DNA of 64,000 bases. Source: Oceanibaculum pacificum (lineage in GTDB: Bacteria > Pseudomonadota > Alphaproteobacteria > Oceanibaculales > Oceanibaculaceae). Below are positions 26,513 to 35,153 of this stretch, piece by piece. The notes below the pieces were generated by a model. That model worked only from the letters and a program-made list of their open reading frames with translations, had not been told where the DNA came from and did not search any database. Numbering within the stretch: the first letter of the stretch is position 1; every line of letters begins with the position of its first letter. The stretch spans positions 35,394 through 99,393 of the forward strand of contig NZ_LPXN01000116.1 of the NCBI RefSeq assembly GCF_001618175.1, written 5' to 3'. The position numbers were made by a program, and so were the translations under genes.

Positions 26513-29500
26513 TTGGGCCTGTTCACCGACTGGCAGGGAAGGATCACGCTTCCGCCGGCTCCACTTCGCAAGGAGACGATCGGCGGCAATGCCGTATTCC
26601 AGCAGGCGTTTCGCGGCGGTTGCTTCGACGCGAGTGTGTCCGGGTCGGAGGTAAAGGGACACGCGCTTGTCCAAACGCGTCTCAATCCCCCGTTCGATGC
26701 CCTGTTGCTGCGGCGCAAGGGCGCGCGCCGCGCAGAGGCTAGGTACCTGGTCTTGTCCGCGCCGGACCTCGACAACATCGACGATCTCGGATTTGAGACC
26801 AGGCTCGTGTGGGACGATCTCAGCCTGCTGACCAAATACTTCAGCGCGCCCGAGCAGATACTCGAAAGCTGGAAGGACCGGTTCCTGTTCCGGGAGGAAG
26901 ACCCCGATACGGGCACGAACGGCTTGCGCCCGCCGCAGGTCGGCGCGCTGCACGCGATCGCGGCGCATTTTTCGGTGGGAAGCGATTTCGAACCGGCGAC
27001 GGTCGTGCTGCCGACCGGCACCGGCAAGACCGAAACCATGCTCTCATTGCAGGTCTACAGGCGGCTGAAGCGAACGCTTGTCATCGTGCCGAGCGACACG
27101 CTGCGCACCCAGATCGCCGACAAGTTCGTGTCCCTCGGCGTGCTTCCCGATGCCGGTGTCGTGCCGCGCGAGCTGATCGGCCCGGCCGTGGCGAAGCTCG
27201 CGACTGGCATCGCGTCGGCGGAGGACGCGGCGGTACTGATCGAGAGTGCCAACGTCATCGTCGCCCTGCCGCAGACATTGAGCGCTTCGGCCCCCGAAGC
27301 GCTTGAAGTCCTGACGGAGCACTGCACCGACCTGATCGTCGATGAGGCGCATCACGTTCCCGCAACGCAGTGGTCGAGCGTGCGCGAGATGTTCGCGAAA
27401 AAGCGGATCACGCAGTTCACCGCGACCCCGTTCCGCCGCGACAATCGCCGCATCGACGGCAAGATCGTCTTCAACTTCAAGCTGGGCGACGCCCAGGCGG
27501 CCGACTACTACCGGCCGATCAATCTGAAGACCATCGAGGAGTTCGGCGACGAAGAAACGCGCGACCGGCGCATCGCGGAAGCGGCGATCGAGGTGCTTCG
27601 GCACGACCGGGACACGCTCGGGCGCGACCACATCCTGATGGCGCGGTGCAGATCGCAGACGCGCGCGGAGAGACTCTTCGATCTCTACCGGGAGCTTGCG
27701 CCGGATATGGCGCCACAGCTCGTCTTCTCCGGTCCGGGGCGCGTGCGCCAAAACCGGGATGCCCTGGCGCGACTGAAAAACCGTGGAGACGGCAGCGCGC
27801 ATATCGTCGTCTGCGTCGATATGCTTGGCGAAGGCTATGACCTGCCGAACCTGAAAGTGGCCGCGCTTCACGACGCGCACAAATCGCTGGCGATCACGTT
27901 GCAGTTCGTCGGCCGGTTCACGCGCAAAGGCAACTGGGAGCAGGTCGGCGAAGCGACGGTGGTCGCGAACATCGCCGACCCCGAAACCGAGACGAAGCTG
28001 GAGGCGTTGTATTCAGAAGGCGCCGACTGGGACGGCCTGATCCGGCGGCTCAGCGAGGAACGTATCGAGGAAGAGCTGCGGCTCCAGGACGTGGTTCACA
28101 ATCTGCGCGAACGCGGCGATCTGCACGCGCATCTCTCGCTCTGGAACCTTCGGCCATCGCTGTCCACGCAGATATTCAAAACGCGGTGTGCGGACTGGCA
28201 GCCGCAGAACTATACCAGCGTCCTGTCGGGCGACGCGGAGAGTTGGTATGCGATCAGCGAGGACGACAACGTTCTGGTCGCCGTCGTGCATCGCAACACG
28301 CGCGTGCGTTGGGGCAAGTACCAGAACCTGCTCGATTCGCAGTACGACCTGATCGTCGCGAGATGGGACAGGGAAAATGCGGCGTTGTTCGTCTACGCCA
28401 GCGATTACGACGGGCTGAAAAGCACGGCGCTGGCGAAGGCGATCACCGATGACGAGACTACGCTTCTGCAAGGCCCCGTCATCTTCAACATCCTGAACAA
28501 TGTCGAACTGCCGCTGGTCAAGAATCTCGGATCGTCGCGCATCGGTGCGATCAGCTTTACGTCGTATTTCGGACCGAACGTCACGGAAGGTCTCGCCAGC
28601 ATCGAACGTGCCGAATCCGCCCTGAACAACATAGCCTGCGTCGGGTACGAGGACGGCGAGCGCGTGCTGTGGGGTGGCACGCAGAAGCGCGGCAAGGTCT
28701 GGCAGCAGGCGGCGGGTACGGTCGCGCACTGGATCGACTGGACGACGCATACCTGGGCCAAGGTCTCGACGGAAGACGAGATCGACGCCAACATCACGCG
28801 CGATTTCCTGCGGCCAAAGAAACTGACCGCACCGTACGAGGCGCATCCGATTGGCGTGCAATGGGGCGAGCAGGCGCAGGCCGGATACAGTGAGAGACAG
28901 TTTGTCGTGTTCGGCACGACCGAAGTGCCGCTGTATCTCGTCGAACTTGAAATCGCCGCCGTCGAGGAGGATGGCGCCGTCATATTGCGGCTGTCGAGCG
29001 ACGCCGCCGCATCCGAATATCGCTTTCGCATCGACGGGGCGGTGGAAGCCGGATACCGGTATGAGAAGGTGTCAGGCCCCGATGCCTTCTTCCGCAAGAC
29101 CAACGGCCCAAAGACGGACGTGATCGAGTACTTCGTCAGCGATCCGGTGATCGTGCGATACGCCGACGGGACCTACTCTTACAATTGCTACCACATCCCG
29201 GTACCGCTCGATGCCGGGGCGTTTCCGCGCGACCGGCTGGAAGCGTGGGAGTGGGGTGATATCCCATTAAACCGGGAATCCATCGGCAAAGCGGGGAATG
29301 AGGACACGATTCAGTACCGCAGTTTCCTGAACGTCGCCGATGAGTACGATCTCGTTTTCAATGACGACGGGAAAGGGGAAGCGGGCGATCTCGTCTGCCT
29401 GAAGGATGTCGATGAAAGCACGATCAAGCTGTGCCTCGTCCATTGCAAGGGCGCGCTCGGCGGCCAGGTGTCGAACGATATCGGCAACTTCTACACGGTC

Positions 29501-29809
29501 TGCGGCCAGGCCCAGAAGAGCATCACGGTCAAGCATCTCGGCATCGGGCGACTGTACCATGACCTCAAGCGCCGCCATGAGATATGGGACAGGGACGGCC
29601 ATTCGCGCTTCCTGAAAGGCGATATGAAGGTGCTTTCGTACTTCAAGGAAAAGGCGAGACGATCGAAAGTGACTTTCGAGGTGATCGTCGTGCAGCCCGG
29701 CGGGTCAAAGCCGGCGCTTAGCGCGGATATTCTTAAATTGCTCGGAACAACCGAACTGTTCCTGAAGACGACGACGCAGGGCGAGTTTCGTGTTGTTGTT
29801 TCACCGTGA
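26513..29809 (+). CDS. Large DEAH superfamily-2 helicase with PD-(D/E)XK-like C-terminus, putative defence protein
   Basis: A 1098-residue protein. Motif I 'LPTGTGKTET' is near residue 167, the DEAH box 'LIVDEAHH' near 276, motif III 'FTATPFRRD' follows, and motif VI 'QFVGRFTRKG' lies near 463. A long unassigned middle follows. Around residues 950-985, 'FNDDGKGEAGDLV' and then 'LCLVHCKG' resemble the E-x-D...(H)xK core of restriction-endonuclease-like domains seen on other large stand-alone helicases. It starts at TTG 13 bases after a GGGGG tract. It stands alone between the Argonaute operon and the recombinase block, which suggests an anti-phage role. No partner methylase is present. Confidence 0.7.
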   Translation: MGLFTDWQGRITLPPAPLRKETIGGNAVFQQAFRGGCFDASVSGSEVKGHALVQTRLNPPFDALLLRRKGARRAEARYLVLSAPDLDNIDDLGFETRLVWDDLSLLTKYFSAPEQILESWKDRFLFREEDPDTGTNGLRPPQVGALHAIAAHFSVGSDFEPATVVLPTGTGKTETMLSLQVYRRLKRTLVIVPSDTLRTQIADKFVSLGVLPDAGVVPRELIGPAVAKLATGIASAEDAAVLIESANVIVALPQTLSASAPEALEVLTEHCTDLIVDEAHHVPATQWSSVREMFAKKRITQFTATPFRRDNRRIDGKIVFNFKLGDAQAADYYRPINLKTIEEFGDEETRDRRIAEAAIEVLRHDRDTLGRDHILMARCRSQTRAERLFDLYRELAPDMAPQLVFSGPGRVRQNRDALARLKNRGDGSAHIVVCVDMLGEGYDLPNLKVAALHDAHKSLAITLQFVGRFTRKGNWEQVGEATVVANIADPETETKLEALYSEGADWDGLIRRLSEERIEEELRLQDVVHNLRERGDLHAHLSLWNLRPSLSTQIFKTRCADWQPQNYTSVLSGDAESWYAISEDDNVLVAVVHRNTRVRWGKYQNLLDSQYDLIVARWDRENAALFVYASDYDGLKSTALAKAITDDETTLLQGPVIFNILNNVELPLVKNLGSSRIGAISFTSYFGPNVTEGLASIERAESALNNIACVGYEDGERVLWGGTQKRGKVWQQAAGTVAHWIDWTTHTWAKVSTEDEIDANITRDFLRPKKLTAPYEAHPIGVQWGEQAQAGYSERQFVVFGTTEVPLYLVELEIAAVEEDGAVILRLSSDAAASEYRFRIDGAVEAGYRYEKVSGPDAFFRKTNGPKTDVIEYFVSDPVIVRYADGTYSYNCYHIPVPLDAGAFPRDRLEAWEWGDIPLNRESIGKAGNEDTIQYRSFLNVADEYDLVFNDDGKGEAGDLVCLKDVDESTIKLCLVHCKGALGGQVSNDIGNFYTVCGQAQKSITVKHLGIGRLYHDLKRRHEIWDRDGHSRFLKGDMKVLSYFKEKARRSKVTFEVIVVQPGGSKPALSADILKLLGTTELFLKTTTQGEFRVVVSP

Positions 29810-29848
29810 TGGTCTGAAACCTAGATTGGTACCGCCGCCATTCGCCCT

Positions 29849-30020
29849 TCACGAGCTTGACCGACGATAGGCGTCAGGATGCGAAAAGTAGACAAAAGTA
29901 GCGGCGGACCCTTGGTTCCATACTGTGTTGTAGAGCCAATACACCTCCCACTTTTGTGCGACATCACGGACTCGAGCCCACTCTTCGAAGTCGAATTCGG
30001 CGAGAGCGTAAAAGGGCGCG
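29849..30020 (-). pseudogene. Remnant of a DUF3883-like protein
   Basis: Read on the minus strand, about 55 codons ending at a TGA (29849-29851) give a protein-like C-terminus, 'EFDFEEWARVRDVAQKWEVY' then 'WLYNTVWN', with the W-x-x-x...Y-W-L-Y pattern of DUF3883 domains common in defence proteins. No start and no longer frame is attached, so it is probably debris from an earlier cargo gene. It ends where the dispersed 40-bp element begins. Confidence 0.35.
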
Positions 30021-30021
30021 G

Positions 30022-30061
30022 ATAAAGGCGATTTTAGACTCTGCGTTTCTGGTGAATCCCT
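30022..30061. repeat. Dispersed 40-bp element, copy B
   Basis: Copy of the element at 6199-6238, 31 of 40 identical, with the same GA(C/T)TC-N12-GAATC spacing (30037-30041 and 30054-30058). It lies 57 bp before the small conserved gene that starts the recombinase block and marks the right edge of the second cargo block. Confidence 0.6.
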
Positions 30062-30117
30062 ACTGGGTGAACGGACCGCGTGAATCGGCCGTTCGATACC
30101 CTGGGGAAGGATGCGCT

Positions 30118-30297
30118 ATGAAGCGGAGCGATCGCCAATCGGAGCCCAAGGCGCCTGCCAACGACAATGGCAGGGGACGTGGCGAGTCCCTCGATCCTCG
30201 AATCTGTCGCATCGCCGAAGCAATCGGCCGGCATTTGGCGCGGGAGCACGCCAATCTTCTCCCGCCGGCCAATGACAACGAGCCGCGAGATGAGTGA
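30118..30297 (+). CDS. Small ANDN-motif protein upstream of the recombinase block
   Basis: A 59-residue protein with the motif 'PANDN' twice ('KAPANDNGRG' and 'LPPANDNEPRDE') around a short helix, 'LDPRICRIAEAIGRHLAREHA'. AAGGA precedes the ATG by six bases. Short proteins of this layout occur just before recombinase genes in alphaproteobacterial integrative elements as far as I recall. The function is unknown; the helix plus charged ends could bind the recombinase or DNA. Confidence 0.65.
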   Translation: MKRSDRQSEPKAPANDNGRGRGESLDPRICRIAEAIGRHLAREHANLLPPANDNEPRDE

Positions 30298-30383
30298 CAC
30301 GGCCGGGCTTGAGCGATCGAGCTTGACATTTTCGCATTATACGGAGAATACAGATGATCGGAAGTTTACATGCCGAGGAAGCT

Positions 30384-30638
30384 ATGGCGCAAACCACTGC
30401 GATGGAATTTCAGCGCAAATTCGGCGAATTTCAGCATCAGGCCCAGCGTGAACCGGTGGAGATCACCCGCCACGGCCGGCGGGAACTGGTTCTGATGTCG
30501 GCCGATCACTATGACTGGCTCGTCGCGGCAGCACGCCGGACCGGTCGGACGACAGAGGCAGCGGAGGTTGTTGTGGACGCCGTGCGCCGGGCCGAGATGG
30601 ACCCGGAGCATGCCCCGCTCGACGATCTCATGAAGTGA
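30384..30638 (+). CDS. Phd/YefM-type antitoxin
   Basis: An 84-residue antitoxin. 'FQRKFGEFQHQAQREPVEITRHGRRELVLMSADHYDWL' (in two parts) follows the Phd/YefM fold in which a strand-helix pair binds DNA. An in-frame ATG at 30354 exists with CGGAGA ahead of it; a TTGACA at 30323-30328 could place the transcript start beyond it, so I favour 30384. The gene ends 10 bp before a PemK-like gene. Such pairs stabilise mobile elements. Confidence 0.78.
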   Translation: MAQTTAMEFQRKFGEFQHQAQREPVEITRHGRRELVLMSADHYDWLVAAARRTGRTTEAAEVVVDAVRRAEMDPEHAPLDDLMK

Positions 30639-30648
30639 GGCGGGGCTG

Positions 30649-31074
30649 GTGGCCTTGCCAGAGCCGAAGCCGGGTCTGGTGATCCGCTACGACTATCTCT
30701 GGTCCCACGAGGCCGCTGCAGGCCGCGATCAGGGAAAGGAGCGTCCGGCCTGCCTGGTCGCGGCGAGCGACTCCAGCCTCCGCCCAAAGTTCGTGGTCAT
30801 TCTGCCGATCACGCACGCGCCGGCGGACGATGACACAGTCGGCATCGAGATACCGGCGAAGGTGAAGGAGGCGCTCGGGCTAGACGAGGCGCCAAGTTGG
30901 GTGATCGTATCGGAATACAACGTCGATGAATGGCCGAATGGCGGCCTCGCTCCGCTACCTGGCCGCCCTGACGTGTTCAGTTACGGTTTCATCCCGCCGC
31001 GCCTGTTCGCGAAGGTGAAGGAGAAGTTCCTGGAGTTGAGCGGGCAGCGCCAGAGCAGTGGCGTCCGCCGATAG
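30649..31074 (+). CDS. PemK/MazF-like toxin
   Basis: A 141-residue protein beginning with GTG after a GAGG site. 'GKERPACLVAAS' and 'FVVILPITHAPADDD' follow the strand pattern of PemK/MazF endoribonucleases (a K-x-R-P-x-L-V core, then a hydrophobic strand and P-I-T). It follows the antitoxin gene closely. Length is slightly above the usual 110-120 residues. It would cleave mRNA when freed from its antitoxin; activity is not shown. Confidence 0.72.
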   Translation: MALPEPKPGLVIRYDYLWSHEAAAGRDQGKERPACLVAASDSSLRPKFVVILPITHAPADDDTVGIEIPAKVKEALGLDEAPSWVIVSEYNVDEWPNGGLAPLPGRPDVFSYGFIPPRLFAKVKEKFLELSGQRQSSGVRR

Positions 31075-31085
31075 GGGGATTGAGA

Positions 31086-32750
31086 ATGATCAAGGTTGCG
31101 CTCTACGCCCGCTACTCCTCCGACAATCAGAGCGTTACCTCGATCGACGACCAGCTCCGCGTCTGCCGCGACCATGCCGCACGTGAGAACTGGCGCGTCG
31201 TCGACACCTACCAGGATGCAGCCATCTCGGGCGCCAGCGTGACCTTGCGGCGTGGCATGCAGGCGCTGCTGCAGGACGCCAAGCAAGGGAAGTTCGACCT
31301 CGTGCTGGCCGAGGCACTTGACCGCATCTCCCGCGACCAGGCCGATATCGCGACTTTGTTCAAGCATCTGCGCTTCGCCGGCGTGCAGATCGTCACCCTG
31401 GCCGAAGGCGAAATCTCGGAGCTGCACGTCGGCCTGAAAGGCACGATGAACGCGCTGTTCCTGAAGGACCTCGCGGCCAAGACCCATCGCGGTCTCCAGG
31501 GGCGCGTCGAGAAGGGCAAGGCCGGTGGGGGACTCTGCTACGGCTATGACGTCGTCAAGCGCACCAACAGCGAAGGCGAGCTGCTCCGCGGGGAACGCGC
31601 GATCAACGAAGCCGAGGCTCGGATCGTCCGACGCATTTTCCGAGAGTTCGCCGCCGGTCGGAGCCCGCGTGCGATCGCGGCCGAACTGAACCGTGAGGGC
31701 GTTCCCGGTCCGCTTGGCCGCGCCTGGGGTGATACGACGATAAGGGGGCACGTCTCGCGCGGCACCGGCATTCTCAACAACGAGCTCTACATCGGTGTGC
31801 TCGTCTGGAACCGGCAACGGTACGTCAAGGATCCGGGCACCGGCCGGCGCGTCTCCCGGCCAAACCCGGAGTCCGAATGGCTCAGGACGGATGTTCCCGA
31901 GTTGCGTATCGTCGATGACGCGCTCTGGCGAGCGGTGAAAGACCGGCAGGCGGAGCTTGCGAAGCAGTTCGAACCAACGACCATCGGCGTGCGGGAGGCA
32001 CGAGCGAAGCGCATCCACGCCTTGCGTCGGCCGGCCTTCCTGTTGTCCGGCCTGCTGACTTGCGGCTGCTGCGGCGGAAAGTACGGGATCATCGCACGGG
32101 ACCGCTATGGCTGCCTGAACCACTATCGGCGCAGCACGTGCGACAACAACCGCACGGTGGCCCGGCAGGTGATCGAGCGCCGCGCTCTTGCCGGCCTTCA
32201 GGATAAGCTCGTTTCAGCAGATGCCGTGGCCCTGGCGGTGCGCGCCTATGTGGAGCAGACCAATCGGCAGAACCAGGAGCGCCGCGCCCAGACCGAAGTC
32301 GACCGCCAGGCTCTCGAGAAGATCGAGCGCGCGATCCAGGGCATCATGCGGGCCATCGAGGACGGGATGTACCAGTCCTCCATGAAAGCGCGGATGGAGG
32401 AATTGGAGCGGGAGAAGGCCGAAATCACGGCGCGCATAGCTGAGGCGCCAGCCGACATGCCTGACGTGCATCCGAACATCGCCGAACTCTACCGCATGCA
32501 AGTCGCCAGGCTGACGGACGCTCTGGCGAGCCCCGATACGCATGCCGAAGCGGCCGCGGATGTTCGCGCTTTGATCGGGGAGGTGGTGATCACGCCGGGC
32601 GTCGGCAGAGGCGAGTTTACCGCCGTCTTACGCGGCGAATTGCTAGGGATTCTGGGCTTGGTTGCCGAGGAGAAAAGCGCTCCCGGACCTGAAGCTTTAA
32701 CAAACGCGGTTGCGGGCCCCCGCAACCAAATTAAGCCCGCAATGTCATAG
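31086..32750 (+). CDS. Large serine recombinase (integrase-type)
   Basis: A 554-residue recombinase. The resolvase domain starts 'MIKVALYARYSSDNQS' with catalytic serine at about residue 11, and 'EALDRISRDQADIA' is the conserved helix. A recombinase domain and a zinc ribbon ('LLTCGCCGGKYG' with a later Cys pair) follow, then a long coiled coil. An in-frame ATG two codons upstream is possible. It can integrate, excise or invert DNA without host factors and is the likely mover of this element or of part of it. Its last 15 codons run through two hairpins. Confidence 0.92.
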   Translation: MIKVALYARYSSDNQSVTSIDDQLRVCRDHAARENWRVVDTYQDAAISGASVTLRRGMQALLQDAKQGKFDLVLAEALDRISRDQADIATLFKHLRFAGVQIVTLAEGEISELHVGLKGTMNALFLKDLAAKTHRGLQGRVEKGKAGGGLCYGYDVVKRTNSEGELLRGERAINEAEARIVRRIFREFAAGRSPRAIAAELNREGVPGPLGRAWGDTTIRGHVSRGTGILNNELYIGVLVWNRQRYVKDPGTGRRVSRPNPESEWLRTDVPELRIVDDALWRAVKDRQAELAKQFEPTTIGVREARAKRIHALRRPAFLLSGLLTCGCCGGKYGIIARDRYGCLNHYRRSTCDNNRTVARQVIERRALAGLQDKLVSADAVALAVRAYVEQTNRQNQERRAQTEVDRQALEKIERAIQGIMRAIEDGMYQSSMKARMEELEREKAEITARIAEAPADMPDVHPNIAELYRMQVARLTDALASPDTHAEAAADVRALIGEVVITPGVGRGEFTAVLRGELLGILGLVAEEKSAPGPEALTNAVAGPRNQIKPAMS

Positions 32751-32762
32751 ACTTGCGGGCTT
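32708..32762 (+). terminator. Double hairpin at the recombinase 3' end
   Basis: GGTTGCGGG (32708-32716) pairs with CCCGCAACC (32719-32727) across two bases. AAGCCCGCAA (32733-32742) pairs with TTGCGGGCTT (32753-32762) across ten bases that contain the recombinase stop codon TAG (32748-32750). The second stem is terminator-like but only weakly T-rich after it. Confidence 0.6.
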
Positions 32763-32839
32763 TGGTGTGTCTGGGCCATGGCCCCGGCCGGCAGGCGTGG
32801 AAGCACTGTGGAAGCAAGCGGATGAGGAAATAGGAGGGG

Positions 32840-33238
32840 TTAGCTACCCGCCTTCTGCCATACCGCTTGAGTAAATTCCCAAGCGGCTGATGCGCTGTAT
32901 AGTGTCGCCGCCAACCCCATTAGGATAGGCGATACAGCTAAAAACACTAATTTAATGTGCCTAGTGATAATGGCCATACGCCTATTTTCAAGTTCTCTTT
33001 CAAGTTTCTTGATTTCTTTATTTGCTATTTCAAATTTTTCGCCTATAGCCCCTTTCGCGAAAGGCCACCTCTCTCCTCGCAGCCGCACGATTACGAGAAG
33101 GGTGAGGGCCGCGATTCCGGTGCGAAGGGCCACGACCGTCAGCGGAGGCAATTCTTCGACGGCTACAGCGACGAAAAAGAATGATCCGCCCCAAAGGACC
33201 GAGAGCAGCAAGAGCAATGCCCAGTCCTGTAGTGTCAT
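32840..33238 (-). pseudogene. Truncated EamA/DMT transporter fused to foreign membrane-protein tail
   Basis: The frame starts as an EamA-family exporter ('MTLQDWALLLLLSVLWGG' and 'EELPPLTVVALRTGIAALTL') but only the first 61 residues fit. From about base 33055 leftward, the sequence turns AT-rich and encodes an unrelated tail: a charged coiled coil ('NKEIKKLERELENRRM') and one or two membrane helices. EamA proteins are normally near 290-300 residues. The join therefore looks like an insertion or deletion scar that happened to keep the frame open. The ATG at 33238 fits the family start; the frame extends to 33310. Confidence 0.6.
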
Positions 33239-33371
33239 ATGCATGGCAAGTATCCGTGAATCGTTGAACTGCCAGATATCTACAGCCTTGCTCTTGGCGA
33301 CACTGGCCATTTTCGGACATCATCACCCGCGCGACCTCGCGTCGGGCCGGTTTCGCCTCTAAACTCGCCTC

Positions 33372-33932
33372 ATGCTTGATTTTGATACATGCAACGAAGC
33401 ACGATTGAGGCGTGATCCGGCCTTTGATGGAAAGTTTTTCACGGCTGTCTGCACGACCAGAATCTATTGCCGGCCGGTTTGTCCGGTGAAGCATCCGCTC
33501 ACAAAAAACGTCAGCTATTACCCCACCGCCGCGGCGGCCGAACGGGCAGGCTATCGACCCTGCCTGCGATGCAGACCGGAAGCGGCCCCTTTCTGTGCTG
33601 CGTGGAAAGGAACCCGTGCCACAGTTGAACGTGCGTTGAAGCTGATTGAGGACGGTGCATTGGATACCGGCACCGTAGAGGCCCTGGCTGACCGCCTTGG
33701 TGTTGGGGCACGGCATCTTTCGCGTCTTTTCGCCGATCATATTGGTGCGTCACCGCTTCAGACCGCGCAGACGCTCCGCATCAGGCGGGCAAAACGACTT
33801 CTGGACGAAACCACACTGCCAATCACGGATATCGCATTCAAAGCGGGCTTTGGGAGTGTAAGACGCTTTAACGCGGCTTTTCAGAAGCTCTATGGGCGTC
33901 CGCCGTCTTCTATCCGAAGGCCAAAGCGATGA
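33372..33932 (+). CDS. Ada-type methylation-sensing activator (AdaA-like)
   Basis: A 186-residue protein. The N-terminal Ada zinc domain has all four cysteines (C33, C37, C64, C67; C33 would accept the methyl group from phosphotriesters). From residue about 80 an AraC-type double helix-turn-helix follows ('ALADRLGVGARHLSRLFADH', 'ITDIAFKAGFGSVRRFNAAF'). It lacks AlkA or methyltransferase domains, like AdaA. After methylation it would activate repair genes. Its stop overlaps the start of a truncated ogt gene, once its operon partner. Confidence 0.88.
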   Translation: MLDFDTCNEARLRRDPAFDGKFFTAVCTTRIYCRPVCPVKHPLTKNVSYYPTAAAAERAGYRPCLRCRPEAAPFCAAWKGTRATVERALKLIEDGALDTGTVEALADRLGVGARHLSRLFADHIGASPLQTAQTLRIRRAKRLLDETTLPITDIAFKAGFGSVRRFNAAFQKLYGRPPSSIRRPKR

Positions 33933-34060
33933 ATGGGTTGTGTTCCACGCATATAGCAAGCCCTGTCGGAGAGCTTCTGGTTGCGGGCACCGATGACGCT
34001 CATCATTTCCTGAGCTTCCCGACAGGTCGCAAAGCGTTCGATCCGCGCCCGGAATGGTAA
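33929..34060 (+). pseudogene. ogt: Truncated methylated-DNA-cysteine methyltransferase (ogt) fragment
   Basis: An ATG overlapping the adaA-like stop opens 43 codons that match the N-terminal domain of Ogt/MGMT ('IASPVGELLVAGTDDAHHFL', then 'SFPTGRKAF'). The frame stops at TAA (34058-34060), far before the catalytic PCHR motif, which is absent from the next kilobase. The sequence beyond is a different gene on the other strand, so the rest of ogt was lost at a rearrangement join near 34058. Confidence 0.75.
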
Positions 34061-34225
34061 CAGGCCGACGCGCCATGCGATGGCGTCCTCAAGGCTGTCC
34101 GGATAGCCTTCCTTTTTCACCTCCGCGTATCGCGCGTTCAGTGCCTCATCCCGCACGGTGAGGACAAGCTTCATCGCTTCCTTGAAATAGCGCAGCCCGT
34201 CGGGCGTGCGGAACCACAGGGACAT
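34058..34225 (-). pseudogene. N-terminal fragment of an unidentified gene cut at the ogt join
   Basis: From an ATG at 34225 the minus strand encodes about 56 residues of protein-like sequence ('RYFKEAMKLVLTVRDEAL', 'EGYPDSLEDAIAWRVGLLPF') before running antisense through ogt. It follows the AbiEii gene by 50 bp on the same strand, so it may have been a third gene of that operon. I do not recognise the family. Confidence 0.45.
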
Positions 34226-34274
34226 GATGAAGCGGCTCCATGCGCTGCGCTGCTACACGGAGGATTTGAGGACG

Positions 34275-35153
34275 TCATGTTTCATCCCCGACTTTTGCTG
34301 CAATCCGCGCGCATGACGGGCCGACCAACTCCCAGACCGCTTCGATAATCGATTCCAGCGAAATATTGTCGAGTTCGAGCGATGCAGCATAGGCACGCCA
34401 TTGCCTTTGCTTCCCTTCGTCCCTAGCCATCTCGTCCGATAAGCCCGAGGGGCGTTCATTCGGGATCGGCGTTCCACGACGTTCGAACGTTGCGCGGATG
34501 GCTGCATCCAGGTCGCTATCGAAAATGTCGATGGCGCGCGGGATCGCCCACAGGTCGTAATAGTCTTTCATGCGTCCGTTGAGGACGCCAAGCGCCACCA
34601 TCGCCTGGAATTTCTCGGCGATTACCGTGGCGGGCGGATAGGAGCGAACCTGCGGAGCGGGAAGATCCAGCAGGGTCGGATAGTCAAGCCGCTGCGTCGC
34701 ATCGGCCATAGCGTCGCCGAAACCGATGTCAATTGTAACGGGAATGCGCGTCCTTTCGAGATAGGCCGCGGTCTTGAGGCGAACCCCGCCATATTCCATC
34801 TCTTCTCGAATAACCGTCGCAGTGAGCGCGTCGATATCAAAGGCGAGCCCATCGTCGCTCTCGATTGCCATGATCTCCCCGAAGTCAGCGATCAGACGGT
34901 CAGGATCGGTGTCCCCATGTCCGAGAAAGTCTGCATCCCGCGTCACCCGATTGCCGTCGGCCACCCAGACCGTGACCAGCATGCCGCCTTTCAGGACGAA
35001 GCGGTCCCTATGCGCTGAGATCGACAGGCGATAAAGCAGTCGTTCGAGCGCGAACCGCACCAGCAGGACGTCGAATGCGCGCCCTTCTTTGCGGGCCATA
35101 TTGAGCAGCCGGTCCTTGACCGATTTCGCTATATTCGTTGGTGCTTTAGCCAT
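34275..35153 (-). CDS. AbiEii-type nucleotidyltransferase toxin
   Basis: A 292-residue DUF1814/AbiEii protein. 'FVLKGGMLVTVWVADGNRVTRDADFLG' (two parts) holds the K-G-G and R-D-x-D-F nucleotidyltransferase signature, and 'EKFQAMVALG' and 'MKDYYDLWAI' are the family's later motifs. Related toxins transfer nucleotides to tRNA and stop growth, giving abortive infection. It overlaps its antitoxin gene by eight bases. The catalytic residues look intact. Confidence 0.87.
   Translation of the reverse strand: MAKAPTNIAKSVKDRLLNMARKEGRAFDVLLVRFALERLLYRLSISAHRDRFVLKGGMLVTVWVADGNRVTRDADFLGHGDTDPDRLIADFGEIMAIESDDGLAFDIDALTATVIREEMEYGGVRLKTAAYLERTRIPVTIDIGFGDAMADATQRLDYPTLLDLPAPQVRSYPPATVIAEKFQAMVALGVLNGRMKDYYDLWAIPRAIDIFDSDLDAAIRATFERRGTPIPNERPSGLSDEMARDEGKQRQWRAYAASLELDNISLESIIEAVWELVGPSCARIAAKVGDET

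Noticed and set aside
32717..32730. tRNA gene at the recombinase end
   Set aside because: Only the last 14 bases resemble tRNA-fMet; no cloverleaf can be folded from the flanking sequence.
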